A DNA stretch of 64,000 nucleotides from Aquibacillus halophilus. GTDB taxonomy: Bacteria > Bacillota > Bacilli > Bacillales > Amphibacillaceae. The position numbers were made by a program, and so were the translations under genes. This document shows, in pieces, positions 26,463 to 36,147 of this stretch; position 1 is the first letter of the stretch; each line of letters starts with the position of its first letter. The notes under the pieces are model-generated. The model saw nothing but the letters and a program-made list of their open reading frames with translations, was not told the DNA's origin and did no database searches. The stretch spans positions 1 through 64,000 of the forward strand of contig NZ_WJNG01000008.1 of assembly GCF_009649745.1 (NCBI RefSeq), in the 5' to 3' direction.

Positions 26463-27227
26463 ATGCTAAAACTTACAAAAGTTAGTAAAGTGTATGAAGG
26501 AAAAGTAGCTTTCCGCGCCCTTACTGATATCGATTTAGAAATAGAAAAAGGCGAATTTGTCACCATTATGGGACCCTCTGGAAGTGGGAAAACGACCCTG
26601 CTAAATATAATTTCCACGAATGATGCACCTACTACAGGTAAGGTAGAAATCGAAGGGGAAAATCCACATAAATTGAAGAAAAATGATCTAGCTAAATTTC
26701 GTAGAAACGAACTAGGATTCATCTTTCAGGATTTCAATTTAATGCATACATTGACTGTCGAAGAAAATATTGTATTACCACTTACATTAGATGGTGCGCG
26801 TGTCAAAGAAATGAAGGAAAAGGCGCATACTATTGCAGAGAGTCTTGGCATCTTGTCCATTATGAATAACCGCACGTATGAAATATCCGGAGGTCAGGCA
26901 CAGCGGGTAGCAATTGCTAGAGCTATGATTCATGATCCAAAATTGTTGTTGGCCGATGAGCCAACTGGCAACTTAGATTCGAAAGCGTCAAAGGATGTCA
27001 TGAAAATGCTTGTGTCCATCAATGAGAAGGAAAAAACAAGCTTGTTAATGGTAACACATGACCCACAGGCAGCGAGCTATTCAGACCGAGTCGTTTTTAT
27101 CCGGGATGGTAAGCTTCACTCGGAAATTCACCGCGGGGAGAGTAGACAAGCATTTTTTCAAAAAATAATTGATATGCTTTCGTTGATGGGAGGCGATGGC
27201 AATGACTTTTCGTCAATTCGCGTTTAA
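26463..27227 (+). CDS. BceA-type ABC transporter ATPase
   Basis: 254 residues with Walker A GPSGSGKTT, Q loop FIFQDFNL, signature ISGGQAQRVAIARA, Walker B LLLADEPTGNLD and the H loop VTHD. It powers the BceB-type permease whose gene overlaps its 3' end. The complex removes cell-wall-active peptides such as bacitracin from their lipid targets and signals to the kinase. Confidence 0.92.
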   Translation: MLKLTKVSKVYEGKVAFRALTDIDLEIEKGEFVTIMGPSGSGKTTLLNIISTNDAPTTGKVEIEGENPHKLKKNDLAKFRRNELGFIFQDFNLMHTLTVEENIVLPLTLDGARVKEMKEKAHTIAESLGILSIMNNRTYEISGGQAQRVAIARAMIHDPKLLLADEPTGNLDSKASKDVMKMLVSINEKEKTSLLMVTHDPQAASYSDRVVFIRDGKLHSEIHRGESRQAFFQKIIDMLSLMGGDGNDFSSIRV

Positions 27228-29091
27228 TAACGTCCTGCGCAATAAACGACTGTACATTGCCTACTTCTTTAGCAGCATGTTCACGGTAATGGTTTTCTTC
27301 ACCTTCGCAATCTTTGCATTCCATCCAGCGTTTTCAGATGGTGCTATTAATCAGAACGTACTATTTGGTATGGCAGTTGCTGGCGGAATTATCTATGTGT
27401 TTTCCTTCTTTTTTGTCTTATATTCGATGAGTTCTTTCTTACAGTCGAGAAAGAAAGAGTTTGGCTTGTTAATGATGTTCGGTGCCTCCAACAGGCAAAT
27501 TCGCATGATGGTATTTTTGGAAAATATCTTGATTGGCTTTTTCGCTACAATCGGCGGAATCCTGATTGGGTTGGTGTTCGCAAAAGGCATTCTCTTAGTT
27601 GCGGAGAATGTATTAATTATTAGTGAATCACTGGATTTTTACTTTCCTCTACTGGCTATTGCTGTGACATTTATTAGCTTTATCGTTCTATTTTTCTGTA
27701 TATCGGTTTTTGTTTCGTTTATTCTTCGTACAAAAAAACTGATTGATTTAATTAAAGGGGATAAAAAGTCAAAAGGAGAGCCAAAAGCTTCTGTTATTCT
27801 ATCCATTCTAGCAACAATACTAATCATCGCAGGATACGGCACTGCTCTCTATGTTAAGGGCATGCAGGTTGTTTTTGCAATGGTGCCGGTTATTGTCGTT
27901 GTGACACTTGGAACCTACCTAATATTCACTCAATTGAGCGTGTATATCATACGCCGTTTGAAAAGTAATAAATCGTTTTTCTGGATGAAAACAAATATGC
28001 TTTTGCTATCTGACCTATCGTTTCGAATGAAGGATAATGCGAGGACATTTTTCATGGTGGCAATCATTTCAACGGTTGCTTTTACTGCAATTGGAGCATT
28101 ATATGGGTTTCAATCTTACCTAACAAAGGGTATAAAGGAGTCTGAACCATATACCTATCAATATATTCCCTGGCTGAATGATAGTGAAGAAGTAATGAAG
28201 GAAGATGTTAGTAAAATTAACTCCATCTTGCAGGAGGAAAATGTAGAAGCGAAAATGGAAGCGATGGAGCTTAATTATTTTGAGACATCTACTAGTGAGG
28301 AGTTAATTGTGAGAGCCTCTGATTACAATCGCTTTGTGGCTTTTACAAAAGATAGGGAACTTCATCCGGGCGAAAATGAAGCAATTGTAGTACAACCGGT
28401 TGAAGATGCACTATCGGGGGTATCCAGATCCGGAGAATTTTTGATGGAGTCTAGCTTCAACCTAGAGAATGGAACAGAAATTCAACCTAGTTATATAGTG
28501 GAATCCTCAGTATTAGCGTCTAATGGTTATTATGTTGTGAATGACAAGACTTATGAGCAACTTGGCTCACCGGTAAGAAATGATTGGAGTGTCGTATGGA
28601 AAGCAAAAGAAGGACAAACGGATCAGCAGCTAATAGAAGCGGGAAGAAAATTAACTGAGCAAGTAGAGCATAAAGCGTATTCCGTTGACTACCAACTTTT
28701 TGAAATCAATAAAGCGTTTGGACCAATATTATTTATCGGCTTGTTTATCGGAATTGTGTTTTTTGTTTCTGCTGGTAGCTTCCTTTATTTCCGATTATTT
28801 ACGGATTTAGATGAAGAAAAGCGCAAGTTCCGATCCATTGCAAAAATTGGATTGACACAGTCTGAATTGAATAAAGTAGTGAATCAACAAATTGCCATTT
28901 TATTTTTCTCGCCGATTGTGGTCGCGCTAATTCATGGATCTGTTGCGCTTACTGCTTTATCTCACATGTTTAATTATGATTTAACGATTGAGTCTGCCTT
29001 TGTATTAGGAAGTTTCGCTCTGATTCAAATTATTTACTTCTTAATTGTACGATTTTTCTATGTGAAACAGGTAAAAAGAATGGTCTTTTAG
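27202..29091 (+). CDS. BceB-type ABC transporter permease
   Basis: About 629 residues and ten predicted helices, including the FtsX-type segments. A large extracellular domain (about 290-500) sits between helices 7 and 8, as in BceB. It starts inside the ATPase gene; ATG at 27202 fits GGGAGG better than the ATG at 27196. It is the drug-recognising and signalling subunit. A terminator follows near 29125. Confidence 0.92.
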   Translation: MTFRQFAFNNVLRNKRLYIAYFFSSMFTVMVFFTFAIFAFHPAFSDGAINQNVLFGMAVAGGIIYVFSFFFVLYSMSSFLQSRKKEFGLLMMFGASNRQIRMMVFLENILIGFFATIGGILIGLVFAKGILLVAENVLIISESLDFYFPLLAIAVTFISFIVLFFCISVFVSFILRTKKLIDLIKGDKKSKGEPKASVILSILATILIIAGYGTALYVKGMQVVFAMVPVIVVVTLGTYLIFTQLSVYIIRRLKSNKSFFWMKTNMLLLSDLSFRMKDNARTFFMVAIISTVAFTAIGALYGFQSYLTKGIKESEPYTYQYIPWLNDSEEVMKEDVSKINSILQEENVEAKMEAMELNYFETSTSEELIVRASDYNRFVAFTKDRELHPGENEAIVVQPVEDALSGVSRSGEFLMESSFNLENGTEIQPSYIVESSVLASNGYYVVNDKTYEQLGSPVRNDWSVVWKAKEGQTDQQLIEAGRKLTEQVEHKAYSVDYQLFEINKAFGPILFIGLFIGIVFFVSAGSFLYFRLFTDLDEEKRKFRSIAKIGLTQSELNKVVNQQIAILFFSPIVVALIHGSVALTALSHMFNYDLTIESAFVLGSFALIQIIYFLIVRFFYVKQVKRMVF

Positions 29092-29119
29092 TGGCCCACC
29101 GTTATTTTTTAACGTTGAC

Positions 29120-29158
29120 AAAAGTGATGACTTCTCTTAATTGAGAGGTCGCATTTTT
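29120..29158 (+). terminator. Terminator after the BceAB-like genes
   Basis: GACTTCTC, TTAATT loop, GAGAGGTC, then CGCATTTTT. Confidence 0.65.
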
Positions 29159-29338
29159 GTGTGTTTTCGTACTTCTTTATTGACTGAATCCCACGTTCAC
29201 CCTTATCAACGCATGCGAGGATATTCGATTCCGAAAATACTAAAAATCTTACTACGTAACAGAAAAACAAATTTTCTACATAAATGACACCTCCGAGGAA
29301 AGTATAAAAGTGATTCTAAAATGAAGGAGGTCTTCAAT

Positions 29339-29977
29339 TTGCCTAATCAGAACCAAAACCAAAACCAAATGCAAGGTGGTACGCAAATGCCACAAAATAT
29401 GGCTAACCAAGCAATCAATTATAATCATGGTGCTCACGAGATTCTTGACTCACATGAATTAATTGGTGGCTTAATCGGTGTATTGGAGCACTATCAGTTG
29501 TACGATCAACAGATCCAGGATCAGGAACTAAAGGGTATTCTACAACGTCAATCTTCATTTATGACGCAAATGTATAATACTATCGTAGAAAGCTTCAGTA
29601 CTGGTCAAGATCCAACGGTGCCAACACAGCAATATGAGATGAACCAAAGCAACGAGGTTATATTTGGAGTGAAAGCCGGACAACCGAAAAAACCGAAACA
29701 GTCTGTCAGCGAGTTTACCGATGAATGTTATTCTTCATTCATGTTAGGTCAAACTAAAGCGACCTGTTCCACGTTTACAATGGCAGCAGCCGAGATGAAC
29801 AATCCAGTCTTACGTCGTGTCCTATCAGATAGTGTACCGAACCTAATTGAAATGAGCTATGAGCTATTCTTGTATCAAAACAAAAAAGGTTATTATCAAG
29901 TTCCACAACTAAAAGAGCAGGATATGAACATAATGCTACAGGCTTATACAAAAGCCCCACAACAAGGAATGCATTAA
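29339..29977 (+). CDS. CotF-like spore coat protein
   Basis: 212 residues. A Gln/Asn-rich N terminus is followed by the coat F domain (HGAHEILDSHELIGGLIGVLEHYQLY), a helical ferritin-like fold, and a C-terminal half ending YYQVPQLKEQD. A TTG start at 29339 follows AAGGAGGT; the ATG at 29321 lies before the ribosome site. It marks the host as a spore former. A strong terminator follows. Confidence 0.85.
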   Translation: MPNQNQNQNQMQGGTQMPQNMANQAINYNHGAHEILDSHELIGGLIGVLEHYQLYDQQIQDQELKGILQRQSSFMTQMYNTIVESFSTGQDPTVPTQQYEMNQSNEVIFGVKAGQPKKPKQSVSEFTDECYSSFMLGQTKATCSTFTMAAAEMNNPVLRRVLSDSVPNLIEMSYELFLYQNKKGYYQVPQLKEQDMNIMLQAYTKAPQQGMH

Positions 29978-29985
29978 GTAACGCA

Positions 29986-30027
29986 GATAGGTATAGGGGG
30001 TTTTCCCTTATACCTATCTTTTTTTTG
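29986..30027 (+). terminator. Terminator after the coat protein gene
   Basis: AGATAGGTATAGGG, short loop, CCCTTATACCTATCT and eight T. Confidence 0.88.
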
Positions 30028-30201
30028 GTAGGAAAATGCCACTACTAAGGGATGAATGAGTTAACCAAGTACACAAAAATTTTCTAATATTACCTTTCAT
30101 ATCCCATAATCAAGTGCTCTATCGATTGTTATAGAAGTGTATGAAGTCCCCATAAATCACAAACACTACATCCATCTACAATTAAAAGCTGGAGTGAAAC
30201 G

Positions 30202-31155
30202 ATGATACTCAGATTCGGTTACGTCTCAACTGCGCTTTCTTTATGGGAAGCATCTCCTTCTCGAACATTAACGTTTACCAATTGGAAGAAGCAAGATGAA
30301 GATACTAGACTAGAGAAGCTACACCATCTTACAGAGCAAAATCTAAAAGCTACGATTCGAATGCTTCACTACAATATTGCACATGGGATTGACGTGTACC
30401 GAATGTCATCTTCACTTGTACCGCTTGCCACACATCCAGAAGTGAGGTGGGATTATCTAACCTCTTTTAAATATCTCTTTGAAGAGATTGGAGTATTAGT
30501 AAAAAAATATAACCTACGTGTCAGCTTCCACCCGAATCAATTCACACTGTTCACGAGTTCACGGGATCATGTAACCGATAATGCGATTATTGATATGACT
30601 TATCATTATCAAATGTTGGAAGCGATGGGATTAGAAAAAAGGGCAACTATCAACATTCATGTTGGTGGGGCTTATGGCAATAAACAAGAAGCACTTGCTA
30701 GATTTAACACAAATTTTGTGAAATTAGACGAGATTATTCGCATGCAAACTACACTTGAGAATGATGATAAGACCTACACAGCAGAAGAAACGCTACAAGT
30801 TTGTGAGGAACAAAGGATCCCATTTGTTTTTGATTATCATCATCACTGGGTAAATCCTGGGGATCAAGCATTCGAGGATTTACTACCTAGAATTTTTGCC
30901 ACTTGGGAAGCTAATGGAAAGCCACCTAAGTTTCACTTATCCTCCCCTAAGTCAGAAAAGTTAAAACGAGCACATGCCGATTATGTGGACATCGAATTTG
31001 CGACTGTCTTTATAAAAGCACTAAAGGACTATGGCAAATCAGCAGATATCATGATCGAAGCAAAAGCGAAAGATAAAGCAGCATTAAACCTTGTGGAAGA
31101 GGTAGCTAAATTACGAGGGTTTAAGCGGATTAATGGTGGAGCAATAGAGATATAG
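30202..31155 (+). CDS. uvsE: UV damage endonuclease UvsE
   Basis: 317 residues, close to the family length. UVDE signatures are RFGYVSTALSLWEASPSRTLTF, NLKATIRMLHYNIAHGIDVYRMSSSLVPLATHP, SFHPNQFTLFTSS, NIHVGGAYGNK and FDYHHHWVNPG. These carry the His/Glu/Asp metal ligands of the TIM-barrel active site. It nicks DNA 5' to UV photoproducts. In Bacillaceae the gene is often linked to spore UV resistance. The start is ATG with GGAGTG upstream. Confidence 0.93.
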   Translation: MILRFGYVSTALSLWEASPSRTLTFTNWKKQDEDTRLEKLHHLTEQNLKATIRMLHYNIAHGIDVYRMSSSLVPLATHPEVRWDYLTSFKYLFEEIGVLVKKYNLRVSFHPNQFTLFTSSRDHVTDNAIIDMTYHYQMLEAMGLEKRATINIHVGGAYGNKQEALARFNTNFVKLDEIIRMQTTLENDDKTYTAEETLQVCEEQRIPFVFDYHHHWVNPGDQAFEDLLPRIFATWEANGKPPKFHLSSPKSEKLKRAHADYVDIEFATVFIKALKDYGKSADIMIEAKAKDKAALNLVEEVAKLRGFKRINGGAIEI

Positions 31156-31212
31156 GATTAGAATTTAATTTTGTTGTTTGAATAAATATAAACGAAAAAG
31201 AGGGTGATCGTA

Positions 31213-31404
31213 GTGGGGGCAATTGAAAGAAATGAATTCAGATTCGAACCGGAATATAGTGTGATTAATCAAAATGGTGCTGTTCATGTTTACCATCAAG
31301 GTGATTTTAAAGAAGAACTTAAGTTTAACTTTTCTGGTAAGTACCCGGAAGCTAGTCAAATAGATGAAATAGTTGAAGCATATTGTCAACAACACAATAT
31401 ATAG
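31213..31404 (+). CDS. Small conserved protein (YbxH/DUF5370-like)
   Basis: A 63-residue soluble protein beginning GAIERNEFRFEPEYSVI, with no helix or signal. The length and N terminus recall Bacillus YbxH, from memory only. GTG at 31213 fits the AGAGGGTGAT ribosome site; a GTG at 31204 sits inside that site. It follows uvsE by 57 bp and may be cotranscribed. Confidence 0.65.
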   Translation: MGAIERNEFRFEPEYSVINQNGAVHVYHQGDFKEELKFNFSGKYPEASQIDEIVEAYCQQHNI

Positions 31405-31483
31405 TTGGAATGACTCCTCCTGCTGTCAGGTCCATATGTTGCATAGGCCTTGCCAGTTATCATCAGAAACATAATAAGCATAA

Positions 31484-31525
31484 AGTGCCAGGTATGACGT
31501 ATGGAGCTCGTCCTGGCACTCTATC
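31484..31525. terminator. Hairpin between convergent genes
   Basis: AGTGCCAGG and CCTGGCACT form a perfect 9-bp stem around a 19-base loop. It probably terminates the minus-strand CBO0543 gene and the plus-strand small gene. Confidence 0.55.
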
Positions 31526-31530
31526 CTAAG

Positions 31531-32085
31531 CTATTCCCTTCGAAGTTTTAGGAAAAAAGCTGTGAACCAATAAGCTAAAATAGCCATAACCACATCAAGT
31601 AGGAAAATATGAAAGAAGTTCATACCTTTATAAAGTTCCAATAAATCTAACATCTTCCAGATCCAGGCTACCAAAGAGATAAAGAGTGATGAAACAAGAG
31701 TGACCAAATAAAAATTTTTATGATGGTTTAGTGAATATTGGTATGTGAGCATAAATAATACTGGAACAAGAGTAGCATCAACAGGTATACTAACCGGTAT
31801 ATACGGAATCATGTGGTACGGATGGGACCAGTAGTTGAATCTGGTAAAGAAGACATCTAAGTAGACAATCATAACGTGAAAGGTATAACCGTAGAATGCA
31901 ATTTGAAAAATTCTTTTTTTATCAATATAAATAAGCACGATAATCAATGGAATTATAAAAAAGGCTATATTAGTCCAGAATTGCCAGGTACCAAGATTTC
32001 CAAATCTAATCCAGTGTTCTAGAATTAGATCCATTAATGAATCATCTAATTTCTCAATTTCTTTTAAAAGTTGTTCACGTGACAT
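31531..32085 (-). CDS. CBO0543-family membrane protein
   Basis: 184 residues with four or five helices. The pattern fits the CBO0543 family of Bacillus integral membrane proteins (GTWQFWTNIAFFIIPLI, IDKKRIFQIAFYGYTFHVMIVYLD, PIPVSIPVD-like). Function is unknown. The start follows GAGGTGAATT on the minus strand. Confidence 0.75.
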   Translation of the reverse strand: MSREQLLKEIEKLDDSLMDLILEHWIRFGNLGTWQFWTNIAFFIIPLIIVLIYIDKKRIFQIAFYGYTFHVMIVYLDVFFTRFNYWSHPYHMIPYIPVSIPVDATLVPVLFMLTYQYSLNHHKNFYLVTLVSSLFISLVAWIWKMLDLLELYKGMNFFHIFLLDVVMAILAYWFTAFFLKLRRE

Positions 32086-32339
32086 TCCTATAATTCACCT
32101 CAATACAATTCCAGATATTTTAGGATGAACTATTTCTTGATAAACTATTCGCCATTATCGTTTGCATATTAATACCTTGCCCTATATTAAATTGATTTAA
32201 TAATGCCTTTTAATAGTACTTTAAAATTCTATGTTAATATCTATATAAGAAATATATGGTATAAGAACTTCGACATTTTATATAGATAGGATTGATAGTT
32301 AATTTTAGTAGAATTGATATAGAAATGGGGAGTAATAGG

Positions 32340-33263
32340 ATGCGTACACGATACACAGTATTGGCAGCGTTGTTATTTATCTTATTTTTATTGGTTTATT
32401 TCACAATAAATCAAATGGAAGCCCCAGATAAAAAGCAAAGTTATAGTTCAAACAGCCCTACTATTATAAGTCTAAGCCATGTTGAAGCAGCTATAACGGT
32501 ACAAGGGTTTAATTTAGAAAAAGCAGATCTGCCAAGAGAAAATGTTTTTATTCAAAAATTAAACGGTGTGTCACCAAAAGCGTATTTTATAGATGGAAGG
32601 ACATTATCTATCTATGAATTTCCAACAGAAGATGCACGGAAAAAGGGAATGGATGATTTTGAAGAACAAACTACAACAATAGATTTAGAAGCTTATAAAA
32701 CCTATCCGATTAAAAATCTATTAGTCTTTTATGTAGAGGGAACTATGGCAATAAACGATAAATTAAATACTACATTAACAAGTTTAGCAACGGAAAGAAC
32801 ACTCATCCCCTTAGAAGAAAAAAATGGTGTGGATTTTTTAGCTAGCGAGAAGAAGACATTACCAAACAATTTTCATGAGAGGGCTTTAACAAGAGAATAT
32901 CCACCTCACTTTAGCTATTTGGTATATAAAGTTGAAAAACAACAAGATTATGAAGAAGTTTCAAGGCTGTATCAGCTTGAAACTTCACTTCAGGAAGTAA
33001 ATTTTGCTGAGAATGATGTGTTTTTCATAGGGCTAAATGAATCAGGGAGTTGTCCATATGATTTAAAATGGGTAGAAAACAAGGCGGCATTATCTTCTAT
33101 ATCTTTTGAACTAACACTACCCCCAGAAACAGAAGAGTGTACAAGTGATGCAACTCCCAGAACATTTGTAGTTCAAGTTTCCAATGAAATTTCAAATCAC
33201 CAGGAAAATTTACTTATGATAGAAAGTGATTCCAATACAGTAGTTCCTATTTTGGCTAGGTAG
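32340..33263 (+). CDS. Hypothetical membrane-anchored protein
   Basis: 307 residues: one N-terminal helix (about 6-25, VLAALLFILFLLVYF) and a long extracytoplasmic part with two cysteines (GSCPYDLKW and TEECTSD) that could form a disulfide. I do not recognise a family. ATG at 32340 follows GGGGAG; the frame extends upstream to 32292 without a better site. Confidence 0.7.
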   Translation: MRTRYTVLAALLFILFLLVYFTINQMEAPDKKQSYSSNSPTIISLSHVEAAITVQGFNLEKADLPRENVFIQKLNGVSPKAYFIDGRTLSIYEFPTEDARKKGMDDFEEQTTTIDLEAYKTYPIKNLLVFYVEGTMAINDKLNTTLTSLATERTLIPLEEKNGVDFLASEKKTLPNNFHERALTREYPPHFSYLVYKVEKQQDYEEVSRLYQLETSLQEVNFAENDVFFIGLNESGSCPYDLKWVENKAALSSISFELTLPPETEECTSDATPRTFVVQVSNEISNHQENLLMIESDSNTVVPILAR

Positions 33264-33404
33264 TACCAAACAAACCCATATATAATATCTAGTGATTGTC
33301 AGCATTTATCATGGAAATTACCGGAAAAGGGGATAATCACCCAAGAACATTCACCCAATCGCTCATATGCTTTAGTGTAGATCACTTTAGCAAGGAGGAT
33401 GAAA

Positions 33405-33617
33405 GTGAATAATAATGAACTAGGTTATAGAGTCTATGATCATAATGATGAAAGAATATTCCCACGTCCTGGATTCGGCTTTGGAGCTCCATTTTTGACA
33501 GGTCTAGCGGCAGGTGCGTTATTACCCCCTCCATACGGATATCCATACCCGCCGTATCCGCCGCCATATCCACCTTATCCACCGTACCCTTACCCACCAT
33601 ATCCTTATTATAAATAG
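33405..33617 (+). CDS. Small Pro/Tyr-rich protein
   Basis: About 70 residues. The C-terminal 30 residues are repeats of PPY, PYP and PPYPP ending YPYYK. The N-terminal half has VYDHNDERIFPRPGFG. GTG at 33405 follows AAGGAGG by 6 bp; the upstream ATG overlaps that site. Tyr/Pro-rich tails of this sort are seen in spore surface or coat-associated proteins, so a coat role is a guess. Confidence 0.65.
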   Translation: MNNNELGYRVYDHNDERIFPRPGFGFGAPFLTGLAAGALLPPPYGYPYPPYPPPYPPYPPYPYPPYPYYK

Positions 33618-33969
33618 TAAAAATAAAAGAACTTTACCTTTTGAGGTTTAGTTCTTTTTGGTGTGAAGTGGAACAAGTCCAATTTGGAAGTCCCTATTGA
33701 ACGTGACAGTCTAGTTGATTAATCACATTTAGATACATAGAATTCAAGAGTAATCATACATGTATAAATCAAGCATGTTTTGAATGAATTTTTCAATATG
33801 CTCATCCTAATCTGAGGATCTAAATTCAATTGTTATTTAAGTTTTTGGCTATTTGAGGTTAATTCAAGGACAATGTTATTTTCCATTTTATGCTAAAATA
33901 AAGTTGGAGATTTTGAATATTAAGTACTTAAAATAACATAGCAGAATGTGTCAAAGAGGTGGTTGATTC
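33618..33969. other. Intergenic region with terminator and an extended -10 promoter
   Basis: A terminator (33628-33660) follows the Pro/Tyr-rich gene. Near 33888, TATGCTAAAAT is an extended -10 of the same kind that recurs throughout the array from 34.8 kb on. Otherwise nothing is seen. Confidence 0.5.
33628..33660 (+). terminator. Terminator after the Pro/Tyr-rich gene
   Basis: AAAGAACT, interrupted stem with CC/GG, AGTTCTTTTT. Confidence 0.7.
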
Positions 33970-34200
33970 GTGGGGGAAACTTTATGGTTTCCACTATTAT
34001 CATCAGTCGGGACAATGGCTTTACTATATATTGTTGGAAATATATTTGATTTATCATTACTAAGGTTTTCATTTGTTCTAAACGAGCCGTTAAACAAAGG
34101 TTTGATTTTTAGTGCAAATATTTCACTTCTTCCTTTTGTCTTCGGCTTAATAGTTGGATTTATAGTAGAAAGATCTATAAAGGTGAAAATGAAAAGTTAG
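33970..34200 (+). CDS. Small two-helix membrane protein
   Basis: 76 residues from a GTG start with AGAGGTGG upstream. There are helices at about 7-28 and 46-65 and a basic C terminus (ERSIKVKMKS). No family recognised. Confidence 0.55.
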   Translation: MGETLWFPLLSSVGTMALLYIVGNIFDLSLLRFSFVLNEPLNKGLIFSANISLLPFVFGLIVGFIVERSIKVKMKS

Positions 34201-34305
34201 ATTATTATTTTTGAACATATATTTTCTGAAAGAAGTGAAGAAGGTATTGCTGCATGTTTGAAAGTAAATTAAGGTAATTAGAAATATTTTTTAGGAGATA
34301 GAGAG

Positions 34306-34845
34306 ATGAAAGCAAACAAAATACCGATAGTTCGATTGAGAGAATTAACTCTTGAAGACGTGGAGGACCGTTATCAATGGTGTTTAGATAAAGGATTAAC
34401 AAAACATTTAAATATGCCGGAGAAATATCCACCTTTTAGCAGGGAAGAAACTCAAAATTGGATTAAGATGTGCATAAACAAGACAAACGGATATGAACAA
34501 AAAGCTATTCTAACAGAAGAGGGAAAACATATTGGGTGGGTTGATTTAAAGAACATAGATAAATTAAATAAACATGCTGAATTAGGTATTGCAATTGGCG
34601 ATAAAAGCTATTGGGGCAAAGGTTTTGGACTTGCAGCAATGGAAGAAATGCTATTATGGGGATTTAATGAATTAGAACTAAATAAGATTTGGCTAAGAGT
34701 TGAAGTGGATAATGAAAAAGCCATTAAATCTTATAAACGTGCTGGCTATGTAGAAGAAGGGATTTTAAGACAAGACCGACTAAGAAATGGTGAGTTTATT
34801 GACCGTTTAAGAATGAGTATTCTAAAAAGAGATTTCTTTAAGTAA
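34306..34845 (+). CDS. GNAT N-acetyltransferase (RimJ/RimL type)
   Basis: 179 residues with the GNAT acetyl-CoA pattern: HAELGIAIGDKSYWGKGFGLAAMEEML (motif A, here G-KGFG) and WLRVEVDNEKAIKSYKRAGYVEEG (motif B). The acetyl acceptor is unknown; it could be a protein N terminus or a small amine such as spermidine. The start is ATG with AGGAGATAG upstream. It is the last gene before the repeat-bordered array. Confidence 0.9.
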   Translation: MKANKIPIVRLRELTLEDVEDRYQWCLDKGLTKHLNMPEKYPPFSREETQNWIKMCINKTNGYEQKAILTEEGKHIGWVDLKNIDKLNKHAELGIAIGDKSYWGKGFGLAAMEEMLLWGFNELELNKIWLRVEVDNEKAIKSYKRAGYVEEGILRQDRLRNGEFIDRLRMSILKRDFFK

Positions 34846-34864
34846 CGGATGCTAGAGTAAACAA

Positions 34865-34890
34865 AGAGGCGTCGATAACGACGGTCCTCT
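34865..34890 (+). terminator. Array-type terminator after the GNAT gene
   Basis: GAGG-CGTCG, ATAA loop, CGACG-GTCCTC. It is the first copy of the recurring GTCGATAACGAC hairpin. The tail has few T. Confidence 0.55.
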
Positions 34891-34953
34891 CTTAATATAA
34901 AGAATTATTGGAATCAAATGTTAAAACTTTAGGTGAACAACTGGGGGGATTTC

Positions 34954-35352
34954 ATGAGAGTAACACTCTTTTCTTTATTGCTTTGTATATCTATTTTAAT
35001 TGTTGGATGCAACAGTAAAACATTTGAAAACTCAGATGGGAGTGACAAAGGAAATCCTGTTGCTAAAGAGATATTGTCAGAAAATAAGGATGCCGATATT
35101 TTTGCGACAATAAATGTGGTGTATAGAAAGGCAGAGAGTGTTAGCTGGGTTGAAGATTTAGAATTAAGTTTAGGCGACGAATATTTTGAGATTACGAAAC
35201 AAAGCACAAACCCAAAAGAGTTCGAGAGTGGAACTGCATCAAAGCTACCCATAGGAACAAAAGTATATAGCCCTGTTGAAAAACATGGACGGATTTTAAT
35301 CGCTGTGGTTGACGGAGAGCAAATACGGTATTTAGGTTTAGTAGAAGGCTAG
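34954..35352 (+). CDS. Small lipoprotein
   Basis: 132 residues. The signal peptide ends in lipobox IVGC (Cys18), followed by NSKTFENSDGSDKGN and a soluble domain. The family is unknown. ATG at 34954 follows CTGGGGGG. The 5' border is an array-type promoter (about 34901-34930), and the 3' border carries X and Y repeats. Confidence 0.72.
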   Translation: MRVTLFSLLLCISILIVGCNSKTFENSDGSDKGNPVAKEILSENKDADIFATINVVYRKAESVSWVEDLELSLGDEYFEITKQSTNPKEFESGTASKLPIGTKVYSPVEKHGRILIAVVDGEQIRYLGLVEG

Positions 35353-35360
35353 ACAAATAC

Positions 35361-35421
35361 TCATTTCACTAAAGGGTGCGATAGTCTGTCATTGTTGAAC
35401 TAACGCAGCAGTAATGTTGAA
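35361..35421 (+). repeat. Array border, X copy followed by Y copy
   Basis: X: TTTCACTAAAGGGTGCGATAG. Y: TTGTTGAACTAACGCAGCAG and then TAATGTTGAAT. The two lie back to back with no terminator or promoter module between them. Confidence 0.75.
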
Positions 35422-35449
35422 TTACAGTGAATCGTAAGGAGGAAAAGCC

Positions 35450-35611
35450 TTGGATTTTTTTTATCCTATTGGAAATGATCCTGAAAATGAACCATTGTTA
35501 GAACTGTTACCTGCTGGGTATAAGTTTGCTGCAAAGATTTTCTATCCCTTTATTAAAATGCCAAAGCTTTGGAACTCCAACAATATGGTGGTTTTTTATA
35601 AAGAAATATAA
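35450..35611 (+). CDS. Small 53-residue protein, possibly coupled to the next gene
   Basis: A TTG start 6 bp after AAGGAGG, then DFFYPIGNDPENEPLLELLPAGYKFAAKI and a stop that overlaps the ribosome site region of the gene at 35629. No membrane helix is seen. The strong ribosome site and the close spacing argue for a real gene. I do not recognise the family, and it might be the front part of a longer ancestor. Confidence 0.55.
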   Translation: MDFFYPIGNDPENEPLLELLPAGYKFAAKIFYPFIKMPKLWNSNNMVVFYKEI

Positions 35612-35628
35612 AATGGAGGTTGTTCTTA

Positions 35629-35826
35629 ATGGAAAAAAAGAAAGTTATAAATGTTCCTGAATCTATTTTATTAGTTAGCTCCTTGTTTATGTTTATGTTT
35701 ATTTCTGAATATTTGGTATTTATACCTGAGTTCAAATACTTTTTTGAAAGAGATTCCTTATGGTTTGCTTTCCCCCTTATTACACTTATAATAGGAATTT
35801 ATTCTTTTCTGAATAGAAAGATTTAA
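35629..35826 (+). CDS. Small two-helix membrane protein
   Basis: 65 residues with helices at about 10-30 and 43-60 and a short basic N terminus (MEKKKVINVPES). ATG at 35629 follows GGAGG. It may be translationally linked to the 53-residue gene before it. Confidence 0.6.
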   Translation: MEKKKVINVPESILLVSSLFMFMFISEYLVFIPEFKYFFERDSLWFAFPLITLIIGIYSFLNRKI

Positions 35827-36147
35827 GGAGAATTTAGAATAGCTTCAAAAATCATAAAACCAAAAAACGGTGAATATTTAGAAAGTACTAAAGAAAATAA
35901 ATAACATCTTATTAAACTACCATGAAATAACGAGAAAAAGGCAAAACTAAAGAGGACGCAGAACAAAGTGGATCGTCATATTTTATTGGTGGTCTACTTC
36001 TTTTTGAATAATTTCAAAAATTATTAGAATTATATGATAAAATAAATTCTGAACATTGTTCGTAAAGTATTTTTCAGGTGTCTATTATCAAGTTAAATAT
36101 AAAATGAACTTTTTGAGGCGTATTAATAAGAAGGAGGTATTAACATT
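35827..36147. other. Degenerate array border before the DAHP synthase gene
   Basis: It contains weak traces of the array border (AAACTAAAGAGGACGCAGAACAAAG split over 35946-35970) and an array-type promoter TATATGATAAAAT near 36029-36043. No T-box or leader peptide for aromatic amino acids was found. Confidence 0.45.

Noticed and set aside
35827-36147. T-box or other riboswitch before the DAHP synthase gene
   Set aside because: No T-box core sequence or specifier-like hairpin was found; only degenerate array-border sequence is present.
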